A DNA stretch of 64,000 nucleotides from contig JAFXCV010000018.1 in NCBI GenBank assembly GCA_017521325.1, positions 1 through 64,000 on the forward strand. The letters run 5' to 3'. Source of the stretch: Oscillospiraceae bacterium. GTDB lineage: Bacteria; Bacillota; Clostridia; Oscillospirales; Ruminococcaceae. Positions 27,486-35,529 of this stretch are shown piece by piece. A model generated the notes under the pieces. It was not told where the DNA came from, searched no databases, and worked only from the letters and a program-made list of their open reading frames with translations. Position 1 is the stretch's first letter, and each line of letters begins with the position of its first letter. Position numbers and translations under genes: made by a program.

Positions 27486-29393
27486 ATGAAACGTTTCAAT
27501 TTCAACAGATGTATGTCCGTTGTAGCGGCAGCCGCAATGCTGCTCGGAAGTACTGCGCAGCTTCCGGCACTTTATGCAGATGCAGCTGATCCTGCGCTGA
27601 CAGGACAGAACGCAAGAGCGATTACCTCGCAGATGACCATCGGCTGGAATCTGGGCAACACACTTGACGCACACGGAAGCAAAGTGAACACGCCCGCAAA
27701 ATCCGCAATGCAGTGGGGAAATCCCGAACCGACCAAGGAACTGTTTGAAACTGTCAAGAATGCAGGCTTTAACACGGTTCGTATCCCGACCACATGGTAT
27801 CCGCATATCGAATACAGCGACGCTAAACAGATGTGGGTAGTGGATGAGGAATGGATGGATTATGTCAAGATGACCGTGGATTTTGCCTATGAGCTGGACA
27901 TGTTCATCATTCTGAATGTGCATCATGAAAACTGGGTCAATGTCAGTGAGTTCACCGATGCGACCTATGCGGATGCTTCTGCAAAGCTGACGAGCATCTG
28001 GGCACAGGTAGCGGATGAATTTGCAGAATATGACCAGCATCTGATTTTTGAGGGCATGAATGAGCCCCGTCAGACAGGACTTGGCGGCAGCGTAGAGTGG
28101 GGCGCAGGCGATACCAATTCCCGTAAGTACATCAACGATCTGAATGCAGCATTTGTCAAGACCGTCAGAGCGCAGGGTTCTGCTGCAAATAACGAGCGTC
28201 TGCTGATGCTGCCCGGTTACTGTGCATCCTCCGATCCTTCGGCGATCAGAGCAATTGAAATTCCCGCAAACAGCGGCAACGTGGCACTTTCCGTACACGC
28301 TTATGCACCGTATTTCTTCACCATGGATACCTCTGACAAGGCGAACCATCAGTTCCCCGGCAAGAGTGGATGGGGCGAGGATTATGACTATAACCTGACA
28401 ACGCTTTTCAACAACCTCAAGAGCATTTCCAACGAAAAGAATGCACCGATCATCATCGGCGAGTTCAGTTCTTCCGACTTCAACAACACTGCCGACAGAG
28501 TCAACTGGGCAAAATCCTATCTCGGCAAGGCAAAGGATGCAGGCATCCCCTGCGTGCTGTGGGATAACAACAATGACTACGACGGTACGGGCGAAGCACA
28601 CGGCTATGTATACCGTCTGACGAACACCTGGTACCCCAATTCCGCACCCGTTGTCAAGGCGATGATGGAGGTTTACGGCGTGAACTCCGTTCTGCCGGAA
28701 TACAAGGAATACGAGGCTCCCAAGTTTGACTGGGCAAAGATTCCTGTTGGTGACAACTGGATTGAGATCTACAAGGCAGAAGAGGGCGAAGTTCTCAAGG
28801 CCTGGAAGAATATCTGCGATAATAAGATCGGCGAGTACATGACCGAGGACTATGAACTGGTGCTGGTATATGACTCCACCTCCGATCCGTATCTGGTAAT
28901 GCAGGACAGCGATATTGAGGATGGCTGGTATCCGACCTATTCCAGCGCATCTGCAAAGGATTTCATGCTGAAATTCACCTATGAGGATGTACAGGCAACA
29001 CTGAAGAACAACGGCACAGAATTTGCCGATATGGATAATTTCTTCATCAGCGCCGCATCTGAGGAAATGACGGTTTATGGTCTGTATGCAATTCCGCTGC
29101 GTGAGATCAAGCCCACAGAAGCACCGACTGAGGAAGAACCCACCGAAAAGCCCACAGAAGAAACGACCGAGGGAACGACGGAGGAACCCTCGGATGGCTC
29201 CTTTCGTCTTCCCGGTGACGTTGACGGTGATAACGATTTTGATATTACTGACATTATTCTGCTGCAGAAGGTTCTTCTGGCGTGCGAAACGATGAAGTCA
29301 GAAAATGTGGTCAATGCAGACGCTGACGCTGATGGAAAGATCACTGCATTTGACCTTGCAATTCTCAAGAGAAATATTCTCAGACAAAGATAA
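27486..29393 (+). CDS. cellulosomal GH5 endoglucanase with C-terminal dockerin
   Basis: 635 aa secreted enzyme for beta-1,4-glucan. Signal peptide about 1-32; GH5 catalytic domain about 45-400 with GWNLGNTLDAHG, acid/base Glu193 in GMNEP and nucleophile Glu326 in IIIGEFSS, most like subfamily 4. Residues about 405-545 form a separate domain without a motif I can name; its place suggests a carbohydrate-binding module. A Thr/Glu/Pro linker (TEAPTEEEPTEKP) leads to the dockerin (about 575-635) with two Ca loops (DVDGDNDFDITD, DADADGKITAFD). The start has AGGGAGG upstream. Glucan specificity is inferred from the family. Confidence 0.93.
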   Translation: MKRFNFNRCMSVVAAAAMLLGSTAQLPALYADAADPALTGQNARAITSQMTIGWNLGNTLDAHGSKVNTPAKSAMQWGNPEPTKELFETVKNAGFNTVRIPTTWYPHIEYSDAKQMWVVDEEWMDYVKMTVDFAYELDMFIILNVHHENWVNVSEFTDATYADASAKLTSIWAQVADEFAEYDQHLIFEGMNEPRQTGLGGSVEWGAGDTNSRKYINDLNAAFVKTVRAQGSAANNERLLMLPGYCASSDPSAIRAIEIPANSGNVALSVHAYAPYFFTMDTSDKANHQFPGKSGWGEDYDYNLTTLFNNLKSISNEKNAPIIIGEFSSSDFNNTADRVNWAKSYLGKAKDAGIPCVLWDNNNDYDGTGEAHGYVYRLTNTWYPNSAPVVKAMMEVYGVNSVLPEYKEYEAPKFDWAKIPVGDNWIEIYKAEEGEVLKAWKNICDNKIGEYMTEDYELVLVYDSTSDPYLVMQDSDIEDGWYPTYSSASAKDFMLKFTYEDVQATLKNNGTEFADMDNFFISAASEEMTVYGLYAIPLREIKPTEAPTEEEPTEKPTEETTEGTTEEPSDGSFRLPGDVDGDNDFDITDIILLQKVLLACETMKSENVVNADADADGKITAFDLAILKRNILRQR

Positions 29394-29425
29394 CACCGAT
29401 TCGTGTTTCATAGAGAGGAAGACTG

Positions 29426-29451
29426 AAGGCTGCATCATCCGATGCAGCCTT
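29426..29451. terminator. terminator hairpin between convergent genes
   Basis: A perfect 11-bp stem (29426-29436 with 29441-29451) has the loop ATCC and lies between the GH5 gene and the convergent anti-sigma gene. The U-tract is poor on both sides, so efficiency is uncertain. Confidence 0.6.
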
Positions 29452-29487
29452 TGGTCATATCTATAGAGGAATGTATTGTGTTGACGG

Positions 29488-31356
29488 TTACTTGACAAGA
29501 TGTTCCGGCTTTATGGACAGCAGCCAGCCGTGTTCATCGGAGGATGTTGCGGTGAAGTATTCCGTACGATCTTCGAGAGTCGTGTCCGGGAACTGGAAGT
29601 TCGAATCGTCTGTTGCAACTGCACGGAAAGTGCATACCTGTTCATTTCCTATTTTTTCAACGGATTGAACTTCGATGTCAAAGCGTGTCCAGTCCACCAG
29701 AGCGCCCTGTTCATAGGCAACCTTTGCCTCATCAATGTACAGCTTATCGTCCACGATCTTGAAGATGCAGTCGTTGAGTACCCACTGTGCAACCTCGGGT
29801 GTGAAGGTGCTTTCAACAAGCTCACGGAAGGATGCAGCATCCCAGAATTTGAGTGACAGATCAAAGTTGTTGCTCAGATCAATTTCGTGCAGGGTAGTGC
29901 CGCTGAGAGGTTCGCTTTTGAGGGTGTAATTTCCATGAATCTGCATGGAGTTCTCAACCAGCTCGTGCAGGATTCCCTCTTCCGCAAAACCGTTCAGATC
30001 GGAAGTGCTGCTCTCCGGCTTTGTGTAGCCGTACATCTTCTCCAGACGCCAGCCGTCGGATTCACGGATCGCCTTGCAGGTGCAGCCGCATTCTTCGCCG
30101 GTGGCAACAGAACGGAGGCCGGTCACATCAAATACGATCATGTAATCACCCATTGCCGCAGGATTTGTAATTTCAAAATTTTTCCAGTCCTCCTCGGGGT
30201 ATGAGTAGTCAAATACAGAGGCAGGCTGAATGCAGAACTTTCCGTCATATTCAGAATAGAGTGCATAGCCACAGGGATAGGAGGTGAGCAGCTCGTTTGC
30301 AAACTCATCACAATAGGTGGAGTATACATAGGATTCAAGAGCGTCATAGCTTACAAACTGATCCGAATCCACTTCATAGATGCCAACACCCAGATCTTCG
30401 CCCTTGTGGAAAAGGGGAGTTGTGACGAAGGCTTCCAGACAATCCAGGTTGCGATACATCAGATTACGCAGATCTTCAAGATACAGACCGTTGATCTGCG
30501 GCTCGTCGTAGCCGTACAGCTTTTCCAGACGCCAGCCGTCGGATTCACGGATTGCCTTGCAGACATAGGTGGCAGGGATCTTCTCACCGTCATCATAAGT
30601 GCGGTTCACAGTGACATCAAATGTGACGGTGTTTTCGTCCACACTTGCAGGATTTGTGATCTCATAGCTATACCAGTCCTCAGAGAAGCTTACGCCGTCA
30701 AGTACAGTTCTGGGCTTAACACAGAACTTTCCATCAACTTCCAGATAGTGTACGCCGCCGTTTCCGTTGAGCAGTTCTTCTGCAAAATCATCACAGAAAA
30801 CGGAGTAAACATATTCCTTCATCTCTGCATAGCTTGCAAATGCGTCGGTTTCTGTCTCGTGGGTGTCATCGCCCAGATCCTCGGAATTATAGGAAACGCC
30901 ATTCAACAGGAGGAAGTAATCCACACATCTGACGTTCTGATCCATCATGCTGCGCAGATCTTCCATGCTCAGGTCGTTTGGCAGCGGCTCTGTGGAAGTG
31001 TTTTCCGTAGTTGCTTCCGTTGTTGCCGGCACATCTGTTGATACAGGGGGTGTCACTGCCGGACGGTGATTGCCCAGAAGAATTGCACCGCCGATGCCGG
31101 CTGCAAGAAGCAGGCAGGCTGCTGTTGTCATCACGGGACGATACCACTGTGTTCTTGTAATGTTCGTTACGCCTTCTGCGTGAATCTGATTTGCTGTATT
31201 CATAGTTTCTAACCTCATCTTTTTTTCACATAATGCTTCAATTCTGTCCTTTGCAGCGTCGTCAAGTGCAGGAGCGATCTCTGCAATTTCCTCAACAGCC
31301 TGATCATCCAACGGTGACAGCTGTCGGAGCGTTTTCTCAAAATCATTAGTATTCAC
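29488..31356 (-). CDS. probable anti-sigma factor with repeated extracellular domains
   Basis: 622 aa. A cytoplasmic N-terminus of about 70 residues, one TM helix (about 74-95), a Thr/Pro/Glu linker, then tandem extracellular domains. Two clear copies of about 155 residues each share MEDLRSMMDQN / LEDLRNLMYRN openings, VYSxxCDEFAxELL, DGKFCxxPxxV and end in the identical CKAIRESDGWRLEK followed by a YGY motif. A third, divergent copy makes the C-terminus. An ATG at 31377 opens the frame, but GAAGGAAGG sits 9 nt before the GTG at 31356, so GTG is preferred. It overlaps the sigma gene by 11 nt, the classic sigma/anti-sigma arrangement. The signal sensed is unknown; it lies next to a cellulase gene. 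Confidence 0.8.
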   Translation of the reverse strand: MNTNDFEKTLRQLSPLDDQAVEEIAEIAPALDDAAKDRIEALCEKKMRLETMNTANQIHAEGVTNITRTQWYRPVMTTAACLLLAAGIGGAILLGNHRPAVTPPVSTDVPATTEATTENTSTEPLPNDLSMEDLRSMMDQNVRCVDYFLLLNGVSYNSEDLGDDTHETETDAFASYAEMKEYVYSVFCDDFAEELLNGNGGVHYLEVDGKFCVKPRTVLDGVSFSEDWYSYEITNPASVDENTVTFDVTVNRTYDDGEKIPATYVCKAIRESDGWRLEKLYGYDEPQINGLYLEDLRNLMYRNLDCLEAFVTTPLFHKGEDLGVGIYEVDSDQFVSYDALESYVYSTYCDEFANELLTSYPCGYALYSEYDGKFCIQPASVFDYSYPEEDWKNFEITNPAAMGDYMIVFDVTGLRSVATGEECGCTCKAIRESDGWRLEKMYGYTKPESSTSDLNGFAEEGILHELVENSMQIHGNYTLKSEPLSGTTLHEIDLSNNFDLSLKFWDAASFRELVESTFTPEVAQWVLNDCIFKIVDDKLYIDEAKVAYEQGALVDWTRFDIEVQSVEKIGNEQVCTFRAVATDDSNFQFPDTTLEDRTEYFTATSSDEHGWLLSIKPEHLVK

Positions 31357-31930
31357 AGCATTCACCCTTCCTTCCATAATCAGCTTCCAGAATTTTCTTC
31401 ATGCGTGCCCTTGCACGAACGCTTCGTTTCTGTACGGCATCCGCCGTCATTGAGAGTGCCTTTCCGATTTCCTTGGCAGTCTGCTCATAAAAGTACTGCC
31501 TGATAATAATGGAGGTGTCCGGTTCCCCCAGTCCTTTAATCACATCCCAGAGCCTCTGTTTCTGCATTTTACCGGATACCGTTTCCTCGGGATCGTCGTC
31601 TGCGATCAGAATCAGACCTTCGTCCTCCTCCAGATAGGAGGTTGCATTCTGACGATAGGTCAGCTTTCGCCATGCATCCACGGCGGTACGCTTTGCAATG
31701 GTACTCAGATAACCCTTGAGTGTGCCGCTTTGCGGTGTGTATTTTTCTGTATTGCGGAAGATCTCAACAAACACGTCACTGACGCAGTCCTCAATATCCT
31801 CACGGCTTGCGCAATTCTTCAGCTTATTCAGAACAATTGCATAGACAAGATTACTGTATTGATCAATCAATGCTCGCCGTCCCTTCTTCGGATCGGTCTG
31901 CATCAATTCATACCATTGTGCATCCGTCAT
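31346..31930 (-). CDS. ECF-type RNA polymerase sigma factor
   Basis: 194 aa. Region 2 (about 25-95) has the YSNLVYAIVLNKL and EDIEDCVSDVFVEIF segments for core and -10 binding; region 4 (about 135-190) is a helix-turn-helix (YEQTAKEIGKALSMTADAVQKR). The linker between them contains a short acidic stretch (EEDEGLILIADDDPEE). The frame is open 11 codons upstream, but ATG 31930 has GGAGGTG at the right distance. Immediately upstream is a probable own promoter, present in two copies, which suggests autoregulation. Confidence 0.92.
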   Translation of the reverse strand: MTDAQWYELMQTDPKKGRRALIDQYSNLVYAIVLNKLKNCASREDIEDCVSDVFVEIFRNTEKYTPQSGTLKGYLSTIAKRTAVDAWRKLTYRQNATSYLEEDEGLILIADDDPEETVSGKMQKQRLWDVIKGLGEPDTSIIIRQYFYEQTAKEIGKALSMTADAVQKRSVRARARMKKILEADYGRKGECCEY

Positions 31931-31950
31931 AGTCCCACCTCCATAGTTTT

Positions 31951-32015
31951 TGAATCGATTCATATCCTACATTCGTATGAGCAATTGTATTTCGGACATC
32001 AAAAAGGAAATTTTT
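31951..32015 (-). promoter_or_regulatory. probable ECF promoter, copy 1 (gene-proximal)
   Basis: On the minus strand the segment contains TGTCCGAAAT and, 9 nt further on, CATACGAATG, a layout like ECF -35/-10 elements and unlike the sigma-A sites of the window. It ends 20 nt before the sigma start. It is about 88% identical to the copy at 32165-32229. Assignment to the adjacent sigma factor is inference. Confidence 0.55.
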
Positions 32016-32039
32016 TATTTTTTTGCAATCCACTTTGGC

Positions 32040-32095
32040 AGAGGCGGTGCGCACACCGCCTCTGAAAGCCCCTCCCCTCGGGGAGAGGGTGGGGT
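32040..32095 (+). repeat. intergenic multi-hairpin repeat, copy C (variant)
   Basis: A 10-bp stem hairpin (AGAGGCGGTG/CACCGCCTCT, loop CGCA, 32040-32063) is followed by AAGCCCCTCCCC..GGGGAG..GGTGGGGT. The second part matches the repeats at 39246-39320 and 61385-61474. The copy lies between the two ECF promoter copies. Confidence 0.6.
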
Positions 32096-32164
32096 GATCC
32101 CAAGGGTGAATTCCCCGAACCATCCGTATTGAAGTGCCGGATAAATATGCCGTTTGTTTTGCCA

Positions 32165-32229
32165 TTGAACCGATTCATATCATACATTCGTATGAGCATT
32201 TGCGTTTCGGACAACAAAAACGAAATTTT
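32165..32229 (-). promoter_or_regulatory. probable ECF promoter, copy 2 (distal)
   Basis: A direct repeat of 31951-32015 with TGTCCGAAAC and CATACGAATG conserved; about eight of 65 positions differ. It is followed by the multi-hairpin repeat before copy 1. It could add a second start for the sigma operon or be a decaying duplicate. Confidence 0.5.
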
Positions 32230-32245
32230 CTGAAAAAAGTTTTTT

Positions 32246-32313
32246 GCAGGGAAAAGATGAGGGAACTCCCTGCATAGGCATTGCCCCGTCTGCCGAAGCA
32301 AGCGGGGCAATGC
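32246..32313 (-). terminator. paired hairpins after the 1001-aa membrane protein gene
   Basis: Two inverted repeats lie just downstream of the minus-strand gene: GGGGCAATGC/GCATTGCCCC (32278-32287 with 32304-32313) and GCAGGGA/TCCCTGC (32246-32252 with 32267-32273). The second is followed on the minus strand by AAAAAAC then TTTTTT. A terminator function is likely but the U-tract is displaced. Confidence 0.45.
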
Positions 32314-32355
32314 TGTCAAAAGGGGTAAAAAGTAATGGTCGTTAAAAATGTGGAA

Positions 32356-35300
32356 TTACCAGCTCCATTCCTTGAAAAGATTGATCTTTTCTTTGGAAGC
32401 ATCAGGAATTGCCTGATTTTCTGTAGGTTCTTCTTCCTTCGGGAGAGCTTCCTTTTCATTATTCTTGCGGACTTTCAGTTCAAAGTAGAATGCAAAACCG
32501 ATGAGTGCCGCACCTGCAAGGAAGAGGTAAACGCCCCAGTGGAGGGACTGCCAGAATTCCCATGTAAGCTTGACGGTCATGAGTGTCAGCACCGTGAAGC
32601 CCAGCGTGAACCAGCGAAGCTGCTTGACAGCAAAGCTGACCAGCAGGATCAGGAAGCTGAAGGACGCCAGAACAATACCGTCCATTGCCTTGCCGAAGTT
32701 CAGAGAAGCGACCAGCAGGCAGAACATGGTGAAGCAGTACATGCAGAAGCGTGCAATATGAACTGCACCTGCATGTTTTTTGGGAAGAATCCAAAGCAGA
32801 GAGAGAATAAAGAGGTGCATCGGCAGCAGATACAGCAGAATCTGCGGTGCTTTGAAATCTGCTTCGTACCACCATGCAAGCAGACCGAACGGATCGTGTA
32901 CATTATGGAAGAACAACGTCAGGCAGCCGAATGCGGATGCAAGCAGGATCGGGATGAAACGAAGCTTCACACGTCCGATGAACAGCATCGAGTAGATGGA
33001 AAGCAGCAGACAGGAGAGAATGGAGGGATACCAGTCGATGGTGGAAGCCACGCTGAAAATCGGGAATACCGCAGCGAGAATGCCCCAGTCCAGCTGGAAC
33101 ACGCCCTCTTCCTTGCGGAAGAAGCCGCTTGGCAGCAGCAGTCTGCCCATGCCTGCAAAAAATACGAGGAACAGCACATAGCAGATGATCTGCAGTGCAA
33201 GGCACCAGCTCTCGGAGAGGGAAGGCGCGTATTCGAGCATGCCAACCAATTTCTGAAATGCCGTGAACAGGATGATCAGCATCGGCAGTGCCGTGAAGTT
33301 GATGTTTCTGCGAAGGTGTCCTGCGGTCATAACAAAGAGTGAGAGCAGGTACAGTACGATCCATCCCAAATAGGGATACAGCTCCGGCCCCGACATCTTG
33401 TTTGTTTCAAAGATTGTGACAAAATACAGAAGCACGGAAAGATTCAGACAATAGCTGCGAAGTGCAGCAGAGTGCAGCTGTGTGCGCAGCACGGTGTATT
33501 CTGCAAGATAAACAAGTGACAGGATTGCAAGCATCAGTGAAATTGCCTGTACATTCTCATTGAGGAACAGTGCAAATGTCAGAGCGCAGCTCATCAGCAA
33601 GAAGGGGAGTGCAGCCCAGCTGCAGGTACGTTCAAGCAGGGGGCGACGAGCGATAATCGCATAAACAAGACTTACGAGAAGTGCTGCCGTGCAAATCCAG
33701 TGCAGCCAGATTTCCGCATGCGGGAGTGTCGCAAGTGCGACAGAAGCGCACGAGCAGATTGAAAGTACCAGCGGCCAGAGCTTGCGGCTGAGCAGGAACA
33801 GCACGACCAGAATGAGCGCTGCGGCGATCAGCAGCAGAGAGAACAGAAGATTTTCTGCAGCAGAGGCTGCCAGCATGGAAACGCAGTAGAGCAGGATGGT
33901 GCAGATCACAAAGCTGAGTGTGTGCGAGGGCAGACGTTTTTTGGGTGTGACTGCAAAGTGAATTCCTGCCATCAGAAGGGGTACAAAGAGGAACAGGAAA
34001 TATGTGCCGATTTTTTCAATTTCGATGCACATATAAATAAATGCGGTCGGAATTGTGAGAACGGAGAGGAAAAGCCCAATGAAGGTCATTGCATTGCGTG
34101 TCTGCATTTTGATTTTCGGTATAGCCGCAATGGAGAGCGTCAGGAAGATCACAGCGGCACATACGAAAACCGTCTTTGTGAAGAATCCGCTGTCCGTATC
34201 CAGTGCGTCCCCATTTACAAATGAAGCAAGTGCTGTGATAAGGCTCAGTGCAAAGCCGAATACGCCGAGATGCAGAGGACCTGCGATGAAACGTTCATTG
34301 AGGAAGAGCAGAGCGATGACCAGCATGCACAGGGAGGCTGCAAGAGCCGCATCGCTTGCGCAAACAAGCAGGAAGATGAGATTAAAGCAGTGCAGGGGAT
34401 AGAGAAAGGTAAGCCATGCCTTGGAAAGCGGTGTTGTGCCGTATGCATGTCTGCGCAGTGAAAGCTCAGAAATAACGGATGCACCGACAGAAAGTACTGT
34501 CTGAAGAATAGCAGCGAGAATGACACTCGTATCGGGGGAGAAGAATTCTCCGTTTTCCGACATTCTGATCAGGAATAACAGGATGGATGTCCACATTCCG
34601 GCAATGCCCATAAGTCCCAGCCATGCAAGGAAGGGGCTTTTGTAATTGCTCTGTCCAAGGAAGCTTGTGGCGGATACACAAAGGAAGATCACTGCAAGAA
34701 GGAGTCCGTAGCCATCGCCTTCAAAGGAGAACCATTCACCAAGCAGCGAGAATGCGCCAATGCCGCCAAGGGCAAGGGGCAGGAAAATGCAGCCGAGTAT
34801 GTAAAAGGCAAGACCGGTTTTCGGAAGCTTGAGCCCACGCTCGGCAATCACATTAAAGGTGAAGGCAATTACACTTGCCGAAAGCAGGGAAATTGCACGG
34901 GCAATATCGGGGAGTGTGTCCCATGTGCTTGTCAGGAAAATCACGCCGCCCAGAAACAGGAACAGCACGCCTGCGATCAGCAGAAGCGGAATCGGCGAGA
35001 ACGGCTTTTTCGGCTTCTTCGGTTTCGGAGGCGGAGGAGTAAACTGCCGCTGCGGCGGAGGGGTGGGTCGATTCTGCGGCGGCGGAGTAAATTGACTCTG
35101 CGGCGAAACCGGAGGCGGCGGAGTATTCGGCTGTGCTGCATTCTGTGAGGCAGGCGGATTCTCCGCAGGCACATTCTGCACAGGGGGTGCCTGTGTGGGC
35201 GCACCGCCCGATGAATACAGATTGCTGTAATCATTCGGTTGGCGGGATGCGGCATAATAGTAATTGCTGCCGCTTTTTGTTCCTGAACGTGACGGCAGGA

Positions 35301-35361
35301 ACACAACGGCACCTACAATGAGAAAAAAGATGACTGAACATATACAACATATAAACAACAT
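32356..35361 (-). CDS. very large polytopic membrane protein, function unknown
   Basis: 1001 aa. An N-terminal TM helix (about 3-24) is followed by a Pro/Gln-rich cytoplasmic or external stretch (about 40-118, with repeats of the FTPPPQ type and PKPKKPKKP). The remaining 870 residues are nearly all hydrophobic helices, roughly 25-28 of them, ending in a short acidic cytoplasmic tail (KEEEPTENQAIPDASKE). No transporter, transferase or channel motif was recognised; a resemblance to DUF2157-like multi-helix proteins is only superficial. AAGAAGGGA precedes the ATG. It is upstream of, and in the same direction as, the ECF operon. Confidence 0.8.
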   Translation of the reverse strand: MLFICCICSVIFFLIVGAVVFLPSRSGTKSGSNYYYAASRQPNDYSNLYSSGGAPTQAPPVQNVPAENPPASQNAAQPNTPPPPVSPQSQFTPPPQNRPTPPPQRQFTPPPPKPKKPKKPFSPIPLLLIAGVLFLFLGGVIFLTSTWDTLPDIARAISLLSASVIAFTFNVIAERGLKLPKTGLAFYILGCIFLPLALGGIGAFSLLGEWFSFEGDGYGLLLAVIFLCVSATSFLGQSNYKSPFLAWLGLMGIAGMWTSILLFLIRMSENGEFFSPDTSVILAAILQTVLSVGASVISELSLRRHAYGTTPLSKAWLTFLYPLHCFNLIFLLVCASDAALAASLCMLVIALLFLNERFIAGPLHLGVFGFALSLITALASFVNGDALDTDSGFFTKTVFVCAAVIFLTLSIAAIPKIKMQTRNAMTFIGLFLSVLTIPTAFIYMCIEIEKIGTYFLFLFVPLLMAGIHFAVTPKKRLPSHTLSFVICTILLYCVSMLAASAAENLLFSLLLIAAALILVVLFLLSRKLWPLVLSICSCASVALATLPHAEIWLHWICTAALLVSLVYAIIARRPLLERTCSWAALPFLLMSCALTFALFLNENVQAISLMLAILSLVYLAEYTVLRTQLHSAALRSYCLNLSVLLYFVTIFETNKMSGPELYPYLGWIVLYLLSLFVMTAGHLRRNINFTALPMLIILFTAFQKLVGMLEYAPSLSESWCLALQIICYVLFLVFFAGMGRLLLPSGFFRKEEGVFQLDWGILAAVFPIFSVASTIDWYPSILSCLLLSIYSMLFIGRVKLRFIPILLASAFGCLTLFFHNVHDPFGLLAWWYEADFKAPQILLYLLPMHLFILSLLWILPKKHAGAVHIARFCMYCFTMFCLLVASLNFGKAMDGIVLASFSFLILLVSFAVKQLRWFTLGFTVLTLMTVKLTWEFWQSLHWGVYLFLAGAALIGFAFYFELKVRKNNEKEALPKEEEPTENQAIPDASKEKINLFKEWSW

Positions 35362-35495
35362 AGAAATCCCTTCTTTCTGGAAAGTTGCTTTTTACAGCAT
35401 TTTTGTGCTGTTATCTGTTAGTACACTGAAAAAACAAAAAGTTACAGGAAATTCTGCATAAATTTTGTGACGAATTTTCGTCAGAAAAATACAAA

Positions 35496-35520
35496 GCACT
35501 CTGCTGATACGGCAGAGTGC
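35496..35520 (-). terminator. terminator of the L,D-transpeptidase gene
   Basis: A perfect 9-bp stem (35496-35504 with 35512-35520) is followed on the minus strand by TTTGTATTTTT. It lies 9 nt after the gene's stop. Confidence 0.85.
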
Positions 35521-35529
35521 TTATATGGA

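Noticed and set aside
31951-32229. Repeats around the sigma promoter as a CRISPR array
   Set aside because: Only two copies, 88% identical, with different spacing and no cas genes; they fit a duplicated promoter.
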